Source of the DNA: Anaerolineae bacterium
GTDB lineage: Bacteria; Chloroflexota; Anaerolineae; Aggregatilineales; Phototrophicaceae
Length of the DNA: 64,000 bases
Assembly (NCBI GenBank): GCA_013360465.1
Contig: JABWBO010000007.1
Span: 124,001 to 188,000 of the forward strand
Reading direction: 5' to 3'
In this document: in pieces, positions 1 to 9,562 of the stretch
Numbering within the stretch: position 1 is the first letter of the stretch
Layout: each line of letters starts with the position of its first letter
Program-made: the position numbers and the translations under genes
The notes under the pieces: generated by a model
Told to the model about the DNA's origin: nothing
Seen by the model: only the letters and a program-made list of their open reading frames with translations
Databases searched by the model: none

Positions 1-185
1 CCGAACGGATCATCGCCGACCTGCCCCAGGAAGATGCTGCCCACTCCCAGCTTCGCCACAGCGCACGCCACGTTGGCAGGTGCGCCGCCGGGCGCTTTCA
101 CGAAGCCCGATGCCTCGCCGACGGTCACGCCGCTTTCCAGCGCCACGAAGTCGATGAGCAGTTCACCGAACGACACGATGGACAT
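1..185 (-). CDS. PfkB-family sugar kinase, N-terminal part
   Basis: This is the first 61 codons of a minus-strand gene that leaves the window at base 1. The protein starts [14 protein letters not shown] and continues with [16 protein letters not shown] and GQVGDDPFG. These are the N-terminal strand and the sugar-binding GGAPANVA signature of PfkB/ribokinase-family kinases, closest in style to fructokinases and 2-keto-3-deoxygluconate kinases. The family phosphorylates sugars or nucleosides with ATP in the cytoplasm. The ATG at 185 is preceded by AGGGG, nine bases upstream. The catalytic GAGD motif lies outside the window, so the substrate cannot be stated. Confidence 0.85.
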   Translation of the reverse strand, partial: MSIVSFGELLIDFVALESGVTVGEASGFVKAPGGAPANVACAVAKLGVGSIFLGQVGDDPF

Positions 186-286
186 GATGTTCCAGCCCCT
201 TCACATGAAGCACGAAAGATGTGGCTGAATTGTGGATCGCCGACAGCAATGCTTCAAGTCGCTGTTCGCGTGCGCCATAGGCAATA

Positions 287-319
287 ACACAAGCCGCCGG
301 GGTCGCCGGCGGCTTGTGT
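287..319 (-). terminator. Long perfect hairpin downstream of tRNA-Ser
   Basis: Bases 287-300 are exactly complementary to 306-319, giving a 14-bp GC-rich stem with a 5-base loop. It lies directly 3' of the minus-strand tRNA-Ser and upstream of the sugar kinase start. No long T-run follows on the minus strand, while a CCTTTTTA stretch follows on the plus strand after 13 bases. It is probably a transcription terminator or processing hairpin, and its orientation is uncertain. Confidence 0.5.
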
Positions 320-346
320 GAAGGATGGGCTGCCTTTTTAACGGTG

Positions 347-431
347 CGGAGAGGGCGGGATTCGAACCCGCGAGGGTGTTACCCCTACTCGCTTTCCAAG
401 CGAGCGCACTAGGCCACTATGCGACCTCTCC
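347..431 (-). tRNA. tRNA-Ser (anticodon GGA)
   Basis: The minus strand reads as an 85-base class II tRNA. The acceptor stem GGAGAGG (431-425) pairs with CCTCTCC (354-348), with discriminator G at 347. The anticodon loop contains CTTGGAAAG, giving anticodon GGA, and the T-arm has GGTTCGAATCC. The extra arm TAGGGGTAACACCCTC is typical of tRNA-Ser. The CCA end is not encoded; the following bases read CACC. Confidence 0.95.
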
Positions 432-478
432 TCTGGCTGCTTGGGTTGCGGCATTATAGCAGTCGCGCCGCCTGCTGA

Positions 479-838
479 CTACGCTGAATTGTCGGCTTCG
501 GCATCGCGCGTGATGAACCCGTGTTTGGCGAGCCAATGCTCCAGTTGGTCGAATGACGGCTCGGTGATCATCACCCCTCGGTCGATGCCCTGAGGGCTGG
601 TCCCGCGCGCCAGGGGCAGCGGCGGCTCAACCGGCAGGTCTTCGCCCTCTGCCGCCACGATCAGGGTCGGAACGGACAAGAAGCCGGTCCAATCAAGCAC
701 ACGCTGTTTCGCCTCCGGGTTTTTGTCGATCATAATCTCACGGTAGGCGACCGCGTGATCTGCCAGGACGCGCTTGGCGACGCTGATGAATGGACAGCCG
801 AAGGTACGAGAGTACATGACGAGCGTTCTTTGGGTCAT
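479..838 (-). CDS. Glutaredoxin-like protein
   Basis: A 119-residue protein with an N-terminal thioredoxin-fold strand (LVMYSRTFGCPF) followed by AKRVLADHAVAYREIMID and a cis-proline segment SVPTLIV. This is the layout of glutaredoxin/NrdH-like proteins. The active site reads CPFI, so only the first cysteine is present (monothiol type), and a serine follows two residues later. The C-terminal extension after residue 75 (proline-rich, then a helix around SFDQLEHWLAKHGF) is longer than in minimal glutaredoxins. Such proteins reduce disulfides or mixed glutathione/bacillithiol-type disulfides; the actual thiol partner is unknown. Confidence 0.75.
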   Translation of the reverse strand: MTQRTLVMYSRTFGCPFISVAKRVLADHAVAYREIMIDKNPEAKQRVLDWTGFLSVPTLIVAAEGEDLPVEPPLPLARGTSPQGIDRGVMITEPSFDQLEHWLAKHGFITRDAEADNSA

Positions 839-901
839 CCGGTAAGTTCACCTGTGGGAAGTAAGGTGCGCTGATGGGCGGTTCAGCCCGCGCACTGCCG
901 G

Positions 902-1960
902 TCAATTCACTGCTGTCGGTTCCAGAAAGCACACCACGCCGTCGCTGATCGCCGCCGCCATAATGTCGGGCTGTTCGGTCAGCAGTTGGCGATCTCCCAG
1001 CATGAAGCCGAGTTCGATGATCGCCGCCGGAGTCAGCGGGTGAATCTCGTTGAATGTGTGATACTCCGTCATATCACGTGTCAGTTCCATGCGCCGCTCC
1101 AGCGCCGTCTCCGCCGCGTATCGAACCGCGATGCAGTCCACCAGGAGCGCGTCGTTGCCGCGCGCCGATATGCGCGCCGCCGGGAAGGAGATCAGAAAAC
1201 CGGAGACGGCTTCGCCGAAATCCTGGCAGGTGTTGGCATGGATGGAGACCAGGGCGTCGGCGCGGTAATTCGCCAGTCGTGGATCGAACTCATCGAGCAG
1301 ATCGACGGCATACCCCCGGCTTTGCAGCAGCGCAACAACGCGCTGCGCGACCGAAAGATTGATCTCGGCTTCGGTCAAGCCATCCGGGCAGACCGCGCCG
1401 GGATCGTTTTCTGGTCCGCGATGCCCAGAGACGATGCCGATCCGCCGCAGCCAGTTGGGAGTCGCCACAAGCGTGGGTTCGGCGGTGGCGGCTTCAGTGG
1501 CGATGGCGGCGCTCAACCCTCGACGGACATTGATAGCGATGAACTCATTAGGGGTCGCCCAGGTGAAGATGGTCGCCGCCAGGACTGCCGCCGTCAATGC
1601 GATGATCAGCGACCGCAGACATCCCCCCAGTGCCGTCGTATTCGACTGACGAGCAGATCGCCGGCGCGAGCGGGGTAAGCGCTCCTGCTCCTCTTCAGCT
1701 TCACCGACCGGCGCTTCGTCGATAGACGAGTTCGCAGTCGTCTCCGGGATTGCCGGCGGCACGGGCTGCCACGAGGGTTCGGGCGACGGGTCCTGGCGAT
1801 CCGGTTCTGCTGGCACAGCCTCCTGGGCGGAGCGCGCCGCCGCCCGGCGCATCATTTCCATGAAGGCGACGCTTGGCGAGACTTCGCCCTCCGGCGGATC
1901 GGGCGGCTCATTCCAGGGATTCATCTCGCCATGATCGTTGGACGGCGGCTGTTCGGGCAT
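902..1960 (-). CDS. N-acetylmuramoyl-L-alanine amidase (Amidase_3), membrane anchored
   Basis: A zinc amidase that cleaves the bond between N-acetylmuramic acid and L-alanine of peptidoglycan. Residues 1-110 are acidic, proline-rich and probably cytoplasmic. A membrane segment follows (LRSLIIALTAAVLAATIF), then the Amidase_3 domain. Zinc ligands are visible as SGHRG, the Glu of TEAEIN and SIHAN, and the catalytic Glu lies in IIELGFM near the C-terminus. I chose the ATG at 1960 (352 residues, MPEQPPSN) because AAGGT lies about eight bases upstream and this avoids overlap with the preceding gene, which stops at 1992. The two genes are probably co-transcribed. Confidence 0.9.
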   Translation of the reverse strand: MPEQPPSNDHGEMNPWNEPPDPPEGEVSPSVAFMEMMRRAAARSAQEAVPAEPDRQDPSPEPSWQPVPPAIPETTANSSIDEAPVGEAEEEQERLPRSRRRSARQSNTTALGGCLRSLIIALTAAVLAATIFTWATPNEFIAINVRRGLSAAIATEAATAEPTLVATPNWLRRIGIVSGHRGPENDPGAVCPDGLTEAEINLSVAQRVVALLQSRGYAVDLLDEFDPRLANYRADALVSIHANTCQDFGEAVSGFLISFPAARISARGNDALLVDCIAVRYAAETALERRMELTRDMTEYHTFNEIHPLTPAAIIELGFMLGDRQLLTEQPDIMAAAISDGVVCFLEPTAVN

Positions 1961-1991
1961 GTGTCGATACCTTGCGCAGTTCAGCGCAGCA

Positions 1992-3926
1992 TTATGCCGC
2001 AGGCGTTTCAGGCGCGCCAGCGGCAGCGGCGGCATCCTGGTCGATCACGGCGAAGACCCGCGCCCCGTCCTGCTCGAACACCTGCGCCAGGTAGGAGAGA
2101 TCAGCGAACTGCGACACATCCGGGCTGAGTACCCCTTCCATGAGCGGTCGCCAACGGAACATCTCGTCAAGACGATTCGGCCCCGCGACGATCTGGGGGA
2201 CGATCACGTAATCGACGCCCGCGCTGCGCAGAAGCTCGGCGTTGCCGTCGTTCGCTGGATCCTCCCAGAAAGCGCGCATCGTCTCTTGAAGCGCATCGCT
2301 CGCTTCGGTATTACGGAAGAACGGCTGCGGGCGGAAGTACACGCTTTCCCGCTCGCTGATGACAGGGACCCAATCGCCCTCGTGAGGACCGGGATGGTTG
2401 AGGATGAGCGCGTCCGCCGGCGCATTTTCGCGCAGCCACTCCATCGCGGCGACATCGGCATGAGACGAAAAAGCGCCGAAGAAGCCAACCCTGCCTTTGC
2501 TGAATGCCAGAAGGTCGCGGTGCGCCAGCAGGGCGACCAGAGCGGCGGCAATGGCGACGATCAGCGCGGCGGGGGCGATCTGATGCAGCCGCGCACTAAG
2601 TCGGGCTTCTCCGAAACGATCCCACAGCCAGAGCAGCCCCATGCCGCCCAGGATGGTGTAGGGGATGATCGGTCCGTGCCAGGCGATGCTGAAAGGATAG
2701 TCGTAGCGGAAGATCTGGGGCAGAAGCCCCCCCAGCAGCATCTCGATCACGCCGGTCGTCGAAAAATCGATCACCAGGATCAGCCAGCCCACCGCTAGAA
2801 TCGCTGTCTGTTCGCGCTTCGCCAGCCCGACCACCGCGCCGAGAACCGCCAGGGGGACGATAACCACGCCGTGATACGTGATCATCACCTGCCAGTGAGA
2901 CGAATCGCGCGCGAAGGGTGACACGATGTCGCCGCTCAGGAGCGGCAGCACGTCGGTCAGCCAGGGCAGAATGCCGAGCAAGGCGACCAGCGGAACGCCA
3001 AACAGCACGGTCAGCCAGCGGCGGGGCGTGGGACGTTCTTTTCCCAGCCACAGGGTCAGCATCCAGGGCGCGATCCCCAGGATGAGGATGATCGTCGTAT
3101 CGGGGTGTGAAAGGACGACTGCGCCCGCCATCAAGCCCGCGCCGATGACATCGACGGCGTGATGCCGCCGGAAATAGCGCATCATGAAGGTAATGCACGC
3201 CTGGGCAAAAGCCAGCGCCAGCAGCGTCGTAATGTGCGAATCCATATAAGCCAGGAACAGCCCAAGACCGCCGAGCATCGCCAGCGCCATCGCCCGTCCC
3301 AGGCGCTTATCGCGAATCTCCGCCCCCATGTCATAGGCGACCCAGACGTTGAGCAGCCCCAGGACTGACGCCACAGCCATCTGGATGCTGTGCAGCCCCA
3401 GGGTCAGCTGCGTGCTGAGATAGGCTGTCAGCGCCGAAAGACCCGGCGCGTAGAGGTACTGGATTTCCGGCTGAAACGGCGCAAGCGAAGAAAAACCGCC
3501 GCCCAGCTTCGCCATCAACGCCAGATAGCCAAATCCCTGGGCATCGGTATCCAGAGGCACAGGGAGAATCAGCGCCGGAATGACGAAGACGGCTGCCGCC
3601 AGAGTGAACAGGAGCAGATCGCGCGGGCTGGTCCACCCCTGATCGGCGTCAAGCAGGACTTCCCCCCGGCTCTCGGCGCGCTTCTGACCGTAAGAAAGCG
3701 TTCCGAATAGAAAAATGCTGGTTACCAGCGCGAACAGCAGATAATCGACGACCAGCGTATCCCAACCAAACAAGGAAGCCCAGAAGACCGCACCGCCGAT
3801 CACCAGCCCCAGCGCCAGCGCCGCCGACAGCCCAATGCGCGGCTGATCCGTCGGCACTGCGGGGGCGAACATCGCCCCGGTCCCGATGATCACCGCGCCG
3901 AAAATGAAGATCGCAAACAGGATCAT
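1992..3926 (-). CDS. Polytopic membrane protein, GT-C glycosyltransferase-like
   Basis: A 644-residue protein with roughly a dozen hydrophobic segments spread from residue 1 to about 480, then a soluble C-terminal domain (about 490-640) containing AAMEWLRENAPADALILNHP. This plan resembles uncharacterised GT-C-type transferases and ArnT/PMT-like membrane proteins, in which a soluble domain follows the membrane bundle. The segment HADVAAMEWLRENAPA is typical of the soluble part of such families. No acceptor or donor specificity can be assigned. It is followed 31 bases later by the amidase start, which is compatible with a cell-envelope operon. Confidence 0.6.
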   Translation of the reverse strand: MILFAIFIFGAVIIGTGAMFAPAVPTDQPRIGLSAALALGLVIGGAVFWASLFGWDTLVVDYLLFALVTSIFLFGTLSYGQKRAESRGEVLLDADQGWTSPRDLLLFTLAAAVFVIPALILPVPLDTDAQGFGYLALMAKLGGGFSSLAPFQPEIQYLYAPGLSALTAYLSTQLTLGLHSIQMAVASVLGLLNVWVAYDMGAEIRDKRLGRAMALAMLGGLGLFLAYMDSHITTLLALAFAQACITFMMRYFRRHHAVDVIGAGLMAGAVVLSHPDTTIILILGIAPWMLTLWLGKERPTPRRWLTVLFGVPLVALLGILPWLTDVLPLLSGDIVSPFARDSSHWQVMITYHGVVIVPLAVLGAVVGLAKREQTAILAVGWLILVIDFSTTGVIEMLLGGLLPQIFRYDYPFSIAWHGPIIPYTILGGMGLLWLWDRFGEARLSARLHQIAPAALIVAIAAALVALLAHRDLLAFSKGRVGFFGAFSSHADVAAMEWLRENAPADALILNHPGPHEGDWVPVISERESVYFRPQPFFRNTEASDALQETMRAFWEDPANDGNAELLRSAGVDYVIVPQIVAGPNRLDEMFRWRPLMEGVLSPDVSQFADLSYLAQVFEQDGARVFAVIDQDAAAAAGAPETPAA

Positions 3927-4001
3927 AGCCCGTCCGATGATAAGAACCGATGCAAGTCAACGGGCTTAGTATAATGCTTTGCGACGCTAAATAAACAGGG
4001 G

Positions 4002-4030
4002 TGCGCCGAAATCGGCACATCCTCGGCGCA
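4002..4030 (-). terminator. Weak terminator after dps
   Basis: Bases 4002-4009 (TGCGCCGA) pair with 4023-4030, leaving a 13-base loop. On the minus strand the hairpin is followed by CCCCTGTTTATTTA. It sits 20 bases downstream of the dps stop codon. The T-rich tract is imperfect. Confidence 0.4.
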
Positions 4031-4050
4031 TCCCTTTAGGCGGCGCTGTC

Positions 4051-4596
4051 CTAGCTTTCCAGATGGGCGCGCAGGAACCACGCCATCTTCTCGTGCGCCT
4101 GGACCAGCCCGACGAAGAAGTCGTTGCTGCCCGTGTCGCCGAGCTTGTCCGCCGTCTCGGCGTCAGCGCGCAGCGTCCGAATCACCGTCTCGTGATCAGC
4201 GAGCAAATTGCGGATCATCCCCTCTGCCGTCGGGCGTTCGCCAGGATTTTCGCTCAGGCTGGCGTTTTTCTTGAACTCGTCCAGCGTGCCGAGGGCGATC
4301 CCGCCCAGCTGCCGGATGCGCTCGGCGATTTCGTCGATGGCTTCCGCGATCTGATCGTACTGCGCCTCAAACAGTGCGTGCAGCGGGGCGAACTGCATAC
4401 CGGTGATGTTCCAGTGGTAGTTGCGCAGCTTGACGTAGAGGACCATCGAATCGGAGAGCCTCTTGTTCAGGATGTCGCACATCTGCCGCCGGGCGCTGTC
4501 GCTCAAGCCAATATCCGGCGTGAGCAGGCGCTTGTCGGCTGCTTTAGCGCTGCCGTTCGTCTTGGCGGCGGTTGCCGCACGTCGTGTTGTCGCCAT
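4051..4596 (-). CDS. dps: Dps-family DNA-binding ferritin-like protein
   Basis: A 181-residue Dps/ferritin-like protein. Dps dodecamers oxidise and store iron using peroxide and shield DNA in stress. The ferroxidase signature is visible: NYHWNITG, then APLHALFEAQYDQ, then AEAIDEIAERIRQLGG, which supplies the conserved His, His, Asp and Glu. The basic, disordered N-terminus (MATTRRAATAAKTNGSAKAADKR) resembles the DNA-binding tails of other Dps proteins. The ATG at 4596 follows AGGGAGG at good spacing. It is a monocistronic gene. Confidence 0.92.
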   Translation of the reverse strand: MATTRRAATAAKTNGSAKAADKRLLTPDIGLSDSARRQMCDILNKRLSDSMVLYVKLRNYHWNITGMQFAPLHALFEAQYDQIAEAIDEIAERIRQLGGIALGTLDEFKKNASLSENPGERPTAEGMIRNLLADHETVIRTLRADAETADKLGDTGSNDFFVGLVQAHEKMAWFLRAHLES

Positions 4597-4755
4597 CGGA
4601 TAGCCTCCCTGCTAACTTTCGAAACGTATCTCTTAATTTTAGCGCGTCTTGTGCGATTTCGCCCGAATCTTCATCATTGCCTCATTCCCGCAGCAAGGCT
4701 CGGCAGCAGGTCGCGCGTTATAATGAGCCTGCAAACTGAAACTGGAGCCTTCCTA

Positions 4756-5637
4756 ATGACCCAATACGGCGTTGATCTCCCGCTAATTCTTGGACACCAG
4801 TTCGAGCCGATCACCTTCACCTACACCGAACGAGATGTCTGCCTCTATGCGCTGGGCGTCGGCGCACCCGCCGATCCGCTCGATCAGAGAGAGCTTCAGT
4901 TCGTCTACGAGCGCAGCGGTGAGGGGTTCAAGGCGCTGCCGACTTATGCCGTCATTTACCCTTCCGGCGTGATCGACCACCTGCTGACCGGCGACCTGCC
5001 AGGACTACGCTTCAACCCGATGATGCTGCTGCACGGCGAGCAGTTTCTTGAGATCTTTCAACCCCTGCCGACATCGGGGACGATCACCTGCCAGCCCAAG
5101 GTCAGCGCCGTCTACGATAAGGGCAGCGGGGCACTGGTGATCACCGATGTGCCCTGCTATGACGAGGCGGGCACGCTCGTCGCGCTGAACCAGATGTCGA
5201 TGTTCATTCGCGGCATCGGCGGTTTCGGCGGCGAACGCGGACCCTCCACCGGCGGGAGCGAACCCCCGGCGCGTGAACCGGATGTCGTCATCCGCCAGCA
5301 GACAAAACCGGAACAGGCATTGATCTACCGCCTGAGCGGCGATATCAACCCCCTTCACGCAGACCCGATGATGGCAGCGTTTGGCAGTTTCGACCGCCCG
5401 ATCCTGCATGGGTTGTGCAGCTTCGGCTTCTCCGCCCGCCATGTCCTGAAAGCCTTCGCCGACAACGACATCGCCCGCTTCAAGCGCATCAAGGCGCGCT
5501 TCGTCAAGCACGTGTTCCCTGGCGAAACGTTGATCACCGAGATGTGGCGCGAGAGCGATCAGCGTATCCTGTTTCAGACGCGCGTCGCCGAACGCGACTC
5601 CGTCGCCATCAGCAGCGCCTACGTCGAGCTGCGCTAA
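4756..5637 (+). CDS. MaoC/hydratase-2-like 2-enoyl-CoA hydratase
   Basis: A 293-residue double hot-dog protein. The C-terminal half carries the hydratase-2 motif: YRLSGDINPLHADPMMAAF with the Asp and His of the catalytic dyad, followed by RPILHGLCSFG. The N-terminal half (VCLYALGVGA, then FKALPTYAVIY) matches the first hot-dog domain of MFE-2/MaoC enzymes. Such enzymes hydrate trans-2-enoyl-CoA to 3-hydroxyacyl-CoA in beta-oxidation or polyester metabolism. The ATG at 4756 (MTQYGVDLP) is preceded by GGAG with eight bases of spacing. A TATAAT hexamer lies at 4719-4724. An open frame extends far upstream on the same strand, but it runs antisense through dps and is not coding. Confidence 0.85.
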   Translation: MTQYGVDLPLILGHQFEPITFTYTERDVCLYALGVGAPADPLDQRELQFVYERSGEGFKALPTYAVIYPSGVIDHLLTGDLPGLRFNPMMLLHGEQFLEIFQPLPTSGTITCQPKVSAVYDKGSGALVITDVPCYDEAGTLVALNQMSMFIRGIGGFGGERGPSTGGSEPPAREPDVVIRQQTKPEQALIYRLSGDINPLHADPMMAAFGSFDRPILHGLCSFGFSARHVLKAFADNDIARFKRIKARFVKHVFPGETLITEMWRESDQRILFQTRVAERDSVAISSAYVELR

Positions 5638-5715
5638 CCGGGGCACAGAAAAGCCCTCCTGAACGCGCGGTTACAGAAGGGCTTATGGAGAAACGATTTA
5701 GAGTTGGCGCAATTC

Positions 5716-5771
5716 GTAGGGACGGCGTTCTTGCCGTCCGCCGTGTCGGACGCGATTAATCGCGTCCCTAC
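5716..5771. repeat. Short double-hairpin repeat between convergent genes
   Basis: The 56-base block is bounded by GTAGGGACG (5716-5724) and its complement CGTCCCTAC (5763-5771). Inside are two hairpins: GGACGGC/GCCGTCC (5720-5739) and a perfect 20-base palindrome at 5748-5767. It lies between the hydratase stop and the prfA stop. It looks like a dispersed REP-like element of the kind common in this phylum, but no second full copy is in this window. Confidence 0.55.
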
Positions 5772-5832
5772 ATCCCGCCAGGTCTAAACCTATTCTCCAT
5801 TAGTGGTTGAGATTTCTACCGGAAAAACTCGT

Positions 5833-6915
5833 TTAAGCCGGTTCGGCGGCGCTTTCGCCAGAGAGTTTCTCCGCCTGATCGCGGGTGATCAGCTCATCGA
5901 TGAACTGATCGATGTCGCCTTCCATGACCACCGGCAGGTTGTAGGATGTGACGTTGATGCGGTGATCAGTCACCCGGTTCTGCGGGAAATTGTAGGTGCG
6001 AATCTTCTCCGACCGCTCGCCCGTCCCCACCTGATCACGCCGTTCACCATCAAGCTGGCTGCGCTGCTTGTCAAGTTCGATTTCGTAGAGTTTGGCGCGC
6101 AGGATCGCCATCGCGCGCTCCTCATTCTGCTTCTGGCTGCGCTCATCCTGCACCGCCACAACGATTCCCGACGGAAGGTGCGTCAGGCGTATCGCCGTCT
6201 CGTTCTTCTGTACGTTCTGACCGCCCGCGCCGCCCGCCCGGAAGGTGTCGCGTCGGATGTCGTTCATGTTGACATTGACATCGACATCGTCCATCTCCGC
6301 CAGCACCGCAACCGTCACCGTGCTGGTGTGGACCCGCCCCTGGCTTTCTGTCTCTGGGACACGCTGCACGCGATGCACTCCGCCTTCGTACTTCAGGCGG
6401 CTGTATGCGCCCCTGCCCTTGATCTCGAAGCGGATTTCTTTGTAGCCGTGAATTCCGGTCTCGCTGCTGTCGATCACTTCGAGCTTCCAGCCGCGCTGCT
6501 GAGCGTAGTAGCTGTACATGCGGAACAGGTCCGCCGCGAACAACCCCGCCTCATCTCCGCCAGCGCCGGCGCGAATTTCCATGATCACATTCTTATCGTC
6601 GCGCGGGTCTTTCGGGAGGAGCATCACCTTCAACTGACCTCCGAGCGCATCGATACTCTCCTGAAGGCGGGTGACCTCTTCCAGCGCCATCTCGCGAAGG
6701 TCGGCGTCCTTCTCGGAATCCAGCATCGCCCGCGCGCCATCCAGTTCGTCGCTCTCGCGGCGGTAGCGCTGATAGGCTTCGACGATCTCGGCGAGATTCG
6801 AGCGTTCCTTATTGTATTCGGCGATCAGTTCGTAGTCGTTCATGATCGCCGGGTCGCCCATCAGGCGTTCCAATTCGTTGTAGCGCGCCTCAATCGCAAT
6901 CAGTTTGTCGTACAT
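5833..6915 (-). CDS. prfA: Peptide chain release factor 1
   Basis: A 360-residue class I release factor that recognises UAA/UAG and hydrolyses peptidyl-tRNA in the ribosome. The peptidyl-transferase loop GAGGQNVQK contains the universal GGQ. RAGAGGDEAGLFA and the C-terminal RTYNFPQNRVTDHR are characteristic of RF1/RF2. The N-terminal coiled-coil region starts MYDKLIAIEARYNELERLM. The length is normal for RF1. It is transcribed leftward after the Uma2 gene, with a 30-base gap. The methyltransferase prmC that often follows prfA is absent here. Confidence 0.96.
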   Translation of the reverse strand: MYDKLIAIEARYNELERLMGDPAIMNDYELIAEYNKERSNLAEIVEAYQRYRRESDELDGARAMLDSEKDADLREMALEEVTRLQESIDALGGQLKVMLLPKDPRDDKNVIMEIRAGAGGDEAGLFAADLFRMYSYYAQQRGWKLEVIDSSETGIHGYKEIRFEIKGRGAYSRLKYEGGVHRVQRVPETESQGRVHTSTVTVAVLAEMDDVDVNVNMNDIRRDTFRAGGAGGQNVQKNETAIRLTHLPSGIVVAVQDERSQKQNEERAMAILRAKLYEIELDKQRSQLDGERRDQVGTGERSEKIRTYNFPQNRVTDHRINVTSYNLPVVMEGDIDQFIDELITRDQAEKLSGESAAEPA

Positions 6916-6945
6916 TCCATCCGTCTCGCTGTCCGTGAACTACCG

Positions 6946-7500
6946 TTATTCCGCACTGAAGAACGCGCTGACCGCCACCTGCCCCATCAGCGGGGACTCG
7001 AAGGTCTGATTTTCCTCGTACAGATCGACGAGGACGAAGTTATCTCCCTGCCTCATCCACACTTCGATCAGCCGATCACGCGGATCGACCAGCCAGTATT
7101 CGCGGACTCCGTGCTGCTCGTACAGCCGGAACTTGGTCCGCCGATCATGAAACACGCTGCCGGGCGAGACGACTTCGATCACCAGATCGGGCGCGCCGCG
7201 CAGGCGCTTGCCGGCATCAGAAATACAGCGCGACCCTTCCGGCGCAATCCACAGCAGATCGGGCTGTACGACGGTGACATCATCAAGGACGACATCGGTC
7301 GGTGAGATATAGACCTTGCCGCCTATTGCCTTCGTCAGCCTACGCAAAAGGATTCCACCGTTTAAGACAATATCCTGATGTTCCAGTTCCGGAGCAGGCA
7401 TCTGAATAATCTCCCCATCGATCAGTTCCGTCGGCAGCATGGTTTCGGGAAGCGCCAGATAGTCTTCCAGCGTCACCTGGGCGCGGACTTGCAGGGTCAT
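6946..7500 (-). CDS. Uma2-family (DUF820) putative restriction-endonuclease-fold protein
   Basis: A 184-residue member of the Uma2/DUF820 family, a PD-(D/E)XK nuclease-fold group that is widespread in cyanobacteria and Chloroflexota and has no settled biological role. Visible signatures are TELIDGEIIQMPAPELEHQDI (N-terminal), VQPDLLWIAPEGS and the core APDLVIEVVSPGS...RRTKFRLYEQHGVREYW, which supplies the Asp, Glu and Lys residues of the fold. The ATG at 7500 is preferred over one at 7518 because TGAGG lies about eight bases before it. Its position between prfA and aroE appears incidental. Confidence 0.85.
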   Translation of the reverse strand: MTLQVRAQVTLEDYLALPETMLPTELIDGEIIQMPAPELEHQDIVLNGGILLRRLTKAIGGKVYISPTDVVLDDVTVVQPDLLWIAPEGSRCISDAGKRLRGAPDLVIEVVSPGSVFHDRRTKFRLYEQHGVREYWLVDPRDRLIEVWMRQGDNFVLVDLYEENQTFESPLMGQVAVSAFFSAE

Positions 7501-7546
7501 CGCAGCGTCCTCAATCACTCTTCATGAACTATTATGCCATAACCGA

Positions 7547-8404
<858 letters not shown>

Positions 8405-8485
8405 TTTCACCCTCTCTGTTCGTCCGAGAGATTATGCCGATGTGAGGTGGGTTCAGCAACCGCACCTGCGCCCCCCGCATCACAG

Positions 8486-8515
8486 TTGACGCCACCGCCC
8501 TGCCGCGCGTACAAT
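8486..8515 (+). promoter_or_regulatory. Predicted promoter of trpS
   Basis: TTGACG at 8486-8491 and TACAAT at 8510-8515 are separated by 18 bases, about 30 bases before the trpS start. Each hexamer matches the sigma-70 consensus at five of six positions. Confidence 0.55.
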
Positions 8516-8547
8516 GCCGCCGTTTCTACCAGAGAGAGAATAAGACG

Positions 8548-9561
8548 ATGGTGAAAAAGGGACGCATCCTGACCGGCGACCGTCCGACAGGGCGAATGCA
8601 TCTGGGGCACTACGTCGGATCGATGCACAATCGCATCCGGCTGCAGGACGAATACGAGTGCTTCTTCATCGTTGCCGATGTACACACCCTCACGACCCGT
8701 CCTGAACGCGAAGCCATTCAGCAGATCGGCAGCAACATCCACGAGATGGTACTCGACTATCTGAGCGTCGGCATCGACCCGGAAAAGAGTACTATCTTCG
8801 TACAGTCTGCCGTGCCGGAGACCTACGAGCTGAACCTGATCTTCGAGATGATGGTCAGCGTCGCCCGCCTGGAGCGCATTCCCAGCCTCAAGGATATGGC
8901 GAACGCCGCCAACATGGACTCCATGCCCTTCGGACTGCTCGGCTACCCGGTCCTGCAAGCCGCCGACATCCTGCTGCCGCGCGCTAATCTGGTCCCCGTC
9001 GGCAAAGACAACGAATCGCACGTCGAAGTCACCCGCGAAATCGCCCGGCGCTTCAACGGACTGTATGGCGATGTCTTCCCGGTTCCTGACGTGATGGTCG
9101 GCGATGTGCCGTCGCTCATCGGCACGGATGGTCAGGCAAAGATGAGCAAGTCGCTCAACAACGCCATCTTCTTGAGCGATGACGCCAAGACGGTGACCGA
9201 AAAAGTGCGCGGCATGTTCACCGACCCGGCACGGGTGCGCGCCGACATTCCAGGGCGCGTCGAAGGCAATCCGGTGTTCATCTATCATGACGCCTTCAAC
9301 CCCAATGTAGATGAGGTGAACGATCTCAAGGAGCGCTATCGTCTGGGCAAGGTGGGCGATGTCGAAGTGAAGAAGAAGCTCACCGCCGCCATCAACACCT
9401 TCCTGGAACCGATGCGTGAACGCCGCGTCGCCTACGAAGCCAAGCCGTCGCTCGTTGATGAAGTTCTCGTCGCCGGCACTGACAAAGTGCGAGCGATTGC
9501 CAGGGAAACGATGACGATGGTGCGTGACGCGATGGGACTGTACCGCCTGCCGGCGCTGTAG
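8548..9561 (+). CDS. trpS: Tryptophanyl-tRNA synthetase
   Basis: A 337-residue class I aminoacyl-tRNA synthetase charging tRNA-Trp. The HIGH-type motif appears as MHLGHYVGS after the TGDRPTGR segment, and the KMSKS loop is exact ([14 protein letters not shown]). [27 protein letters not shown] is the tryptophan/adenylate-binding region typical of bacterial TrpS. The length is normal. The ATG is preceded by AGAGAGAGAA. No tryptophan-codon leader peptide was found upstream. Confidence 0.96.
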   Translation: MVKKGRILTGDRPTGRMHLGHYVGSMHNRIRLQDEYECFFIVADVHTLTTRPEREAIQQIGSNIHEMVLDYLSVGIDPEKSTIFVQSAVPETYELNLIFEMMVSVARLERIPSLKDMANAANMDSMPFGLLGYPVLQAADILLPRANLVPVGKDNESHVEVTREIARRFNGLYGDVFPVPDVMVGDVPSLIGTDGQAKMSKSLNNAIFLSDDAKTVTEKVRGMFTDPARVRADIPGRVEGNPVFIYHDAFNPNVDEVNDLKERYRLGKVGDVEVKKKLTAAINTFLEPMRERRVAYEAKPSLVDEVLVAGTDKVRAIARETMTMVRDAMGLYRLPAL

Positions 9562-9562
9562 G

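Noticed and set aside
4063-4755. Long N-terminal extension of the hydratase frame
   Set aside because: The extension is antisense to dps. The MaoC-like protein begins normally at 4756 with its own ribosome site.
5803-7305. 500-codon open frame on the plus strand
   Set aside because: It lies antisense to prfA and the Uma2 gene and has no family resemblance; it is a GC-rich shadow frame.
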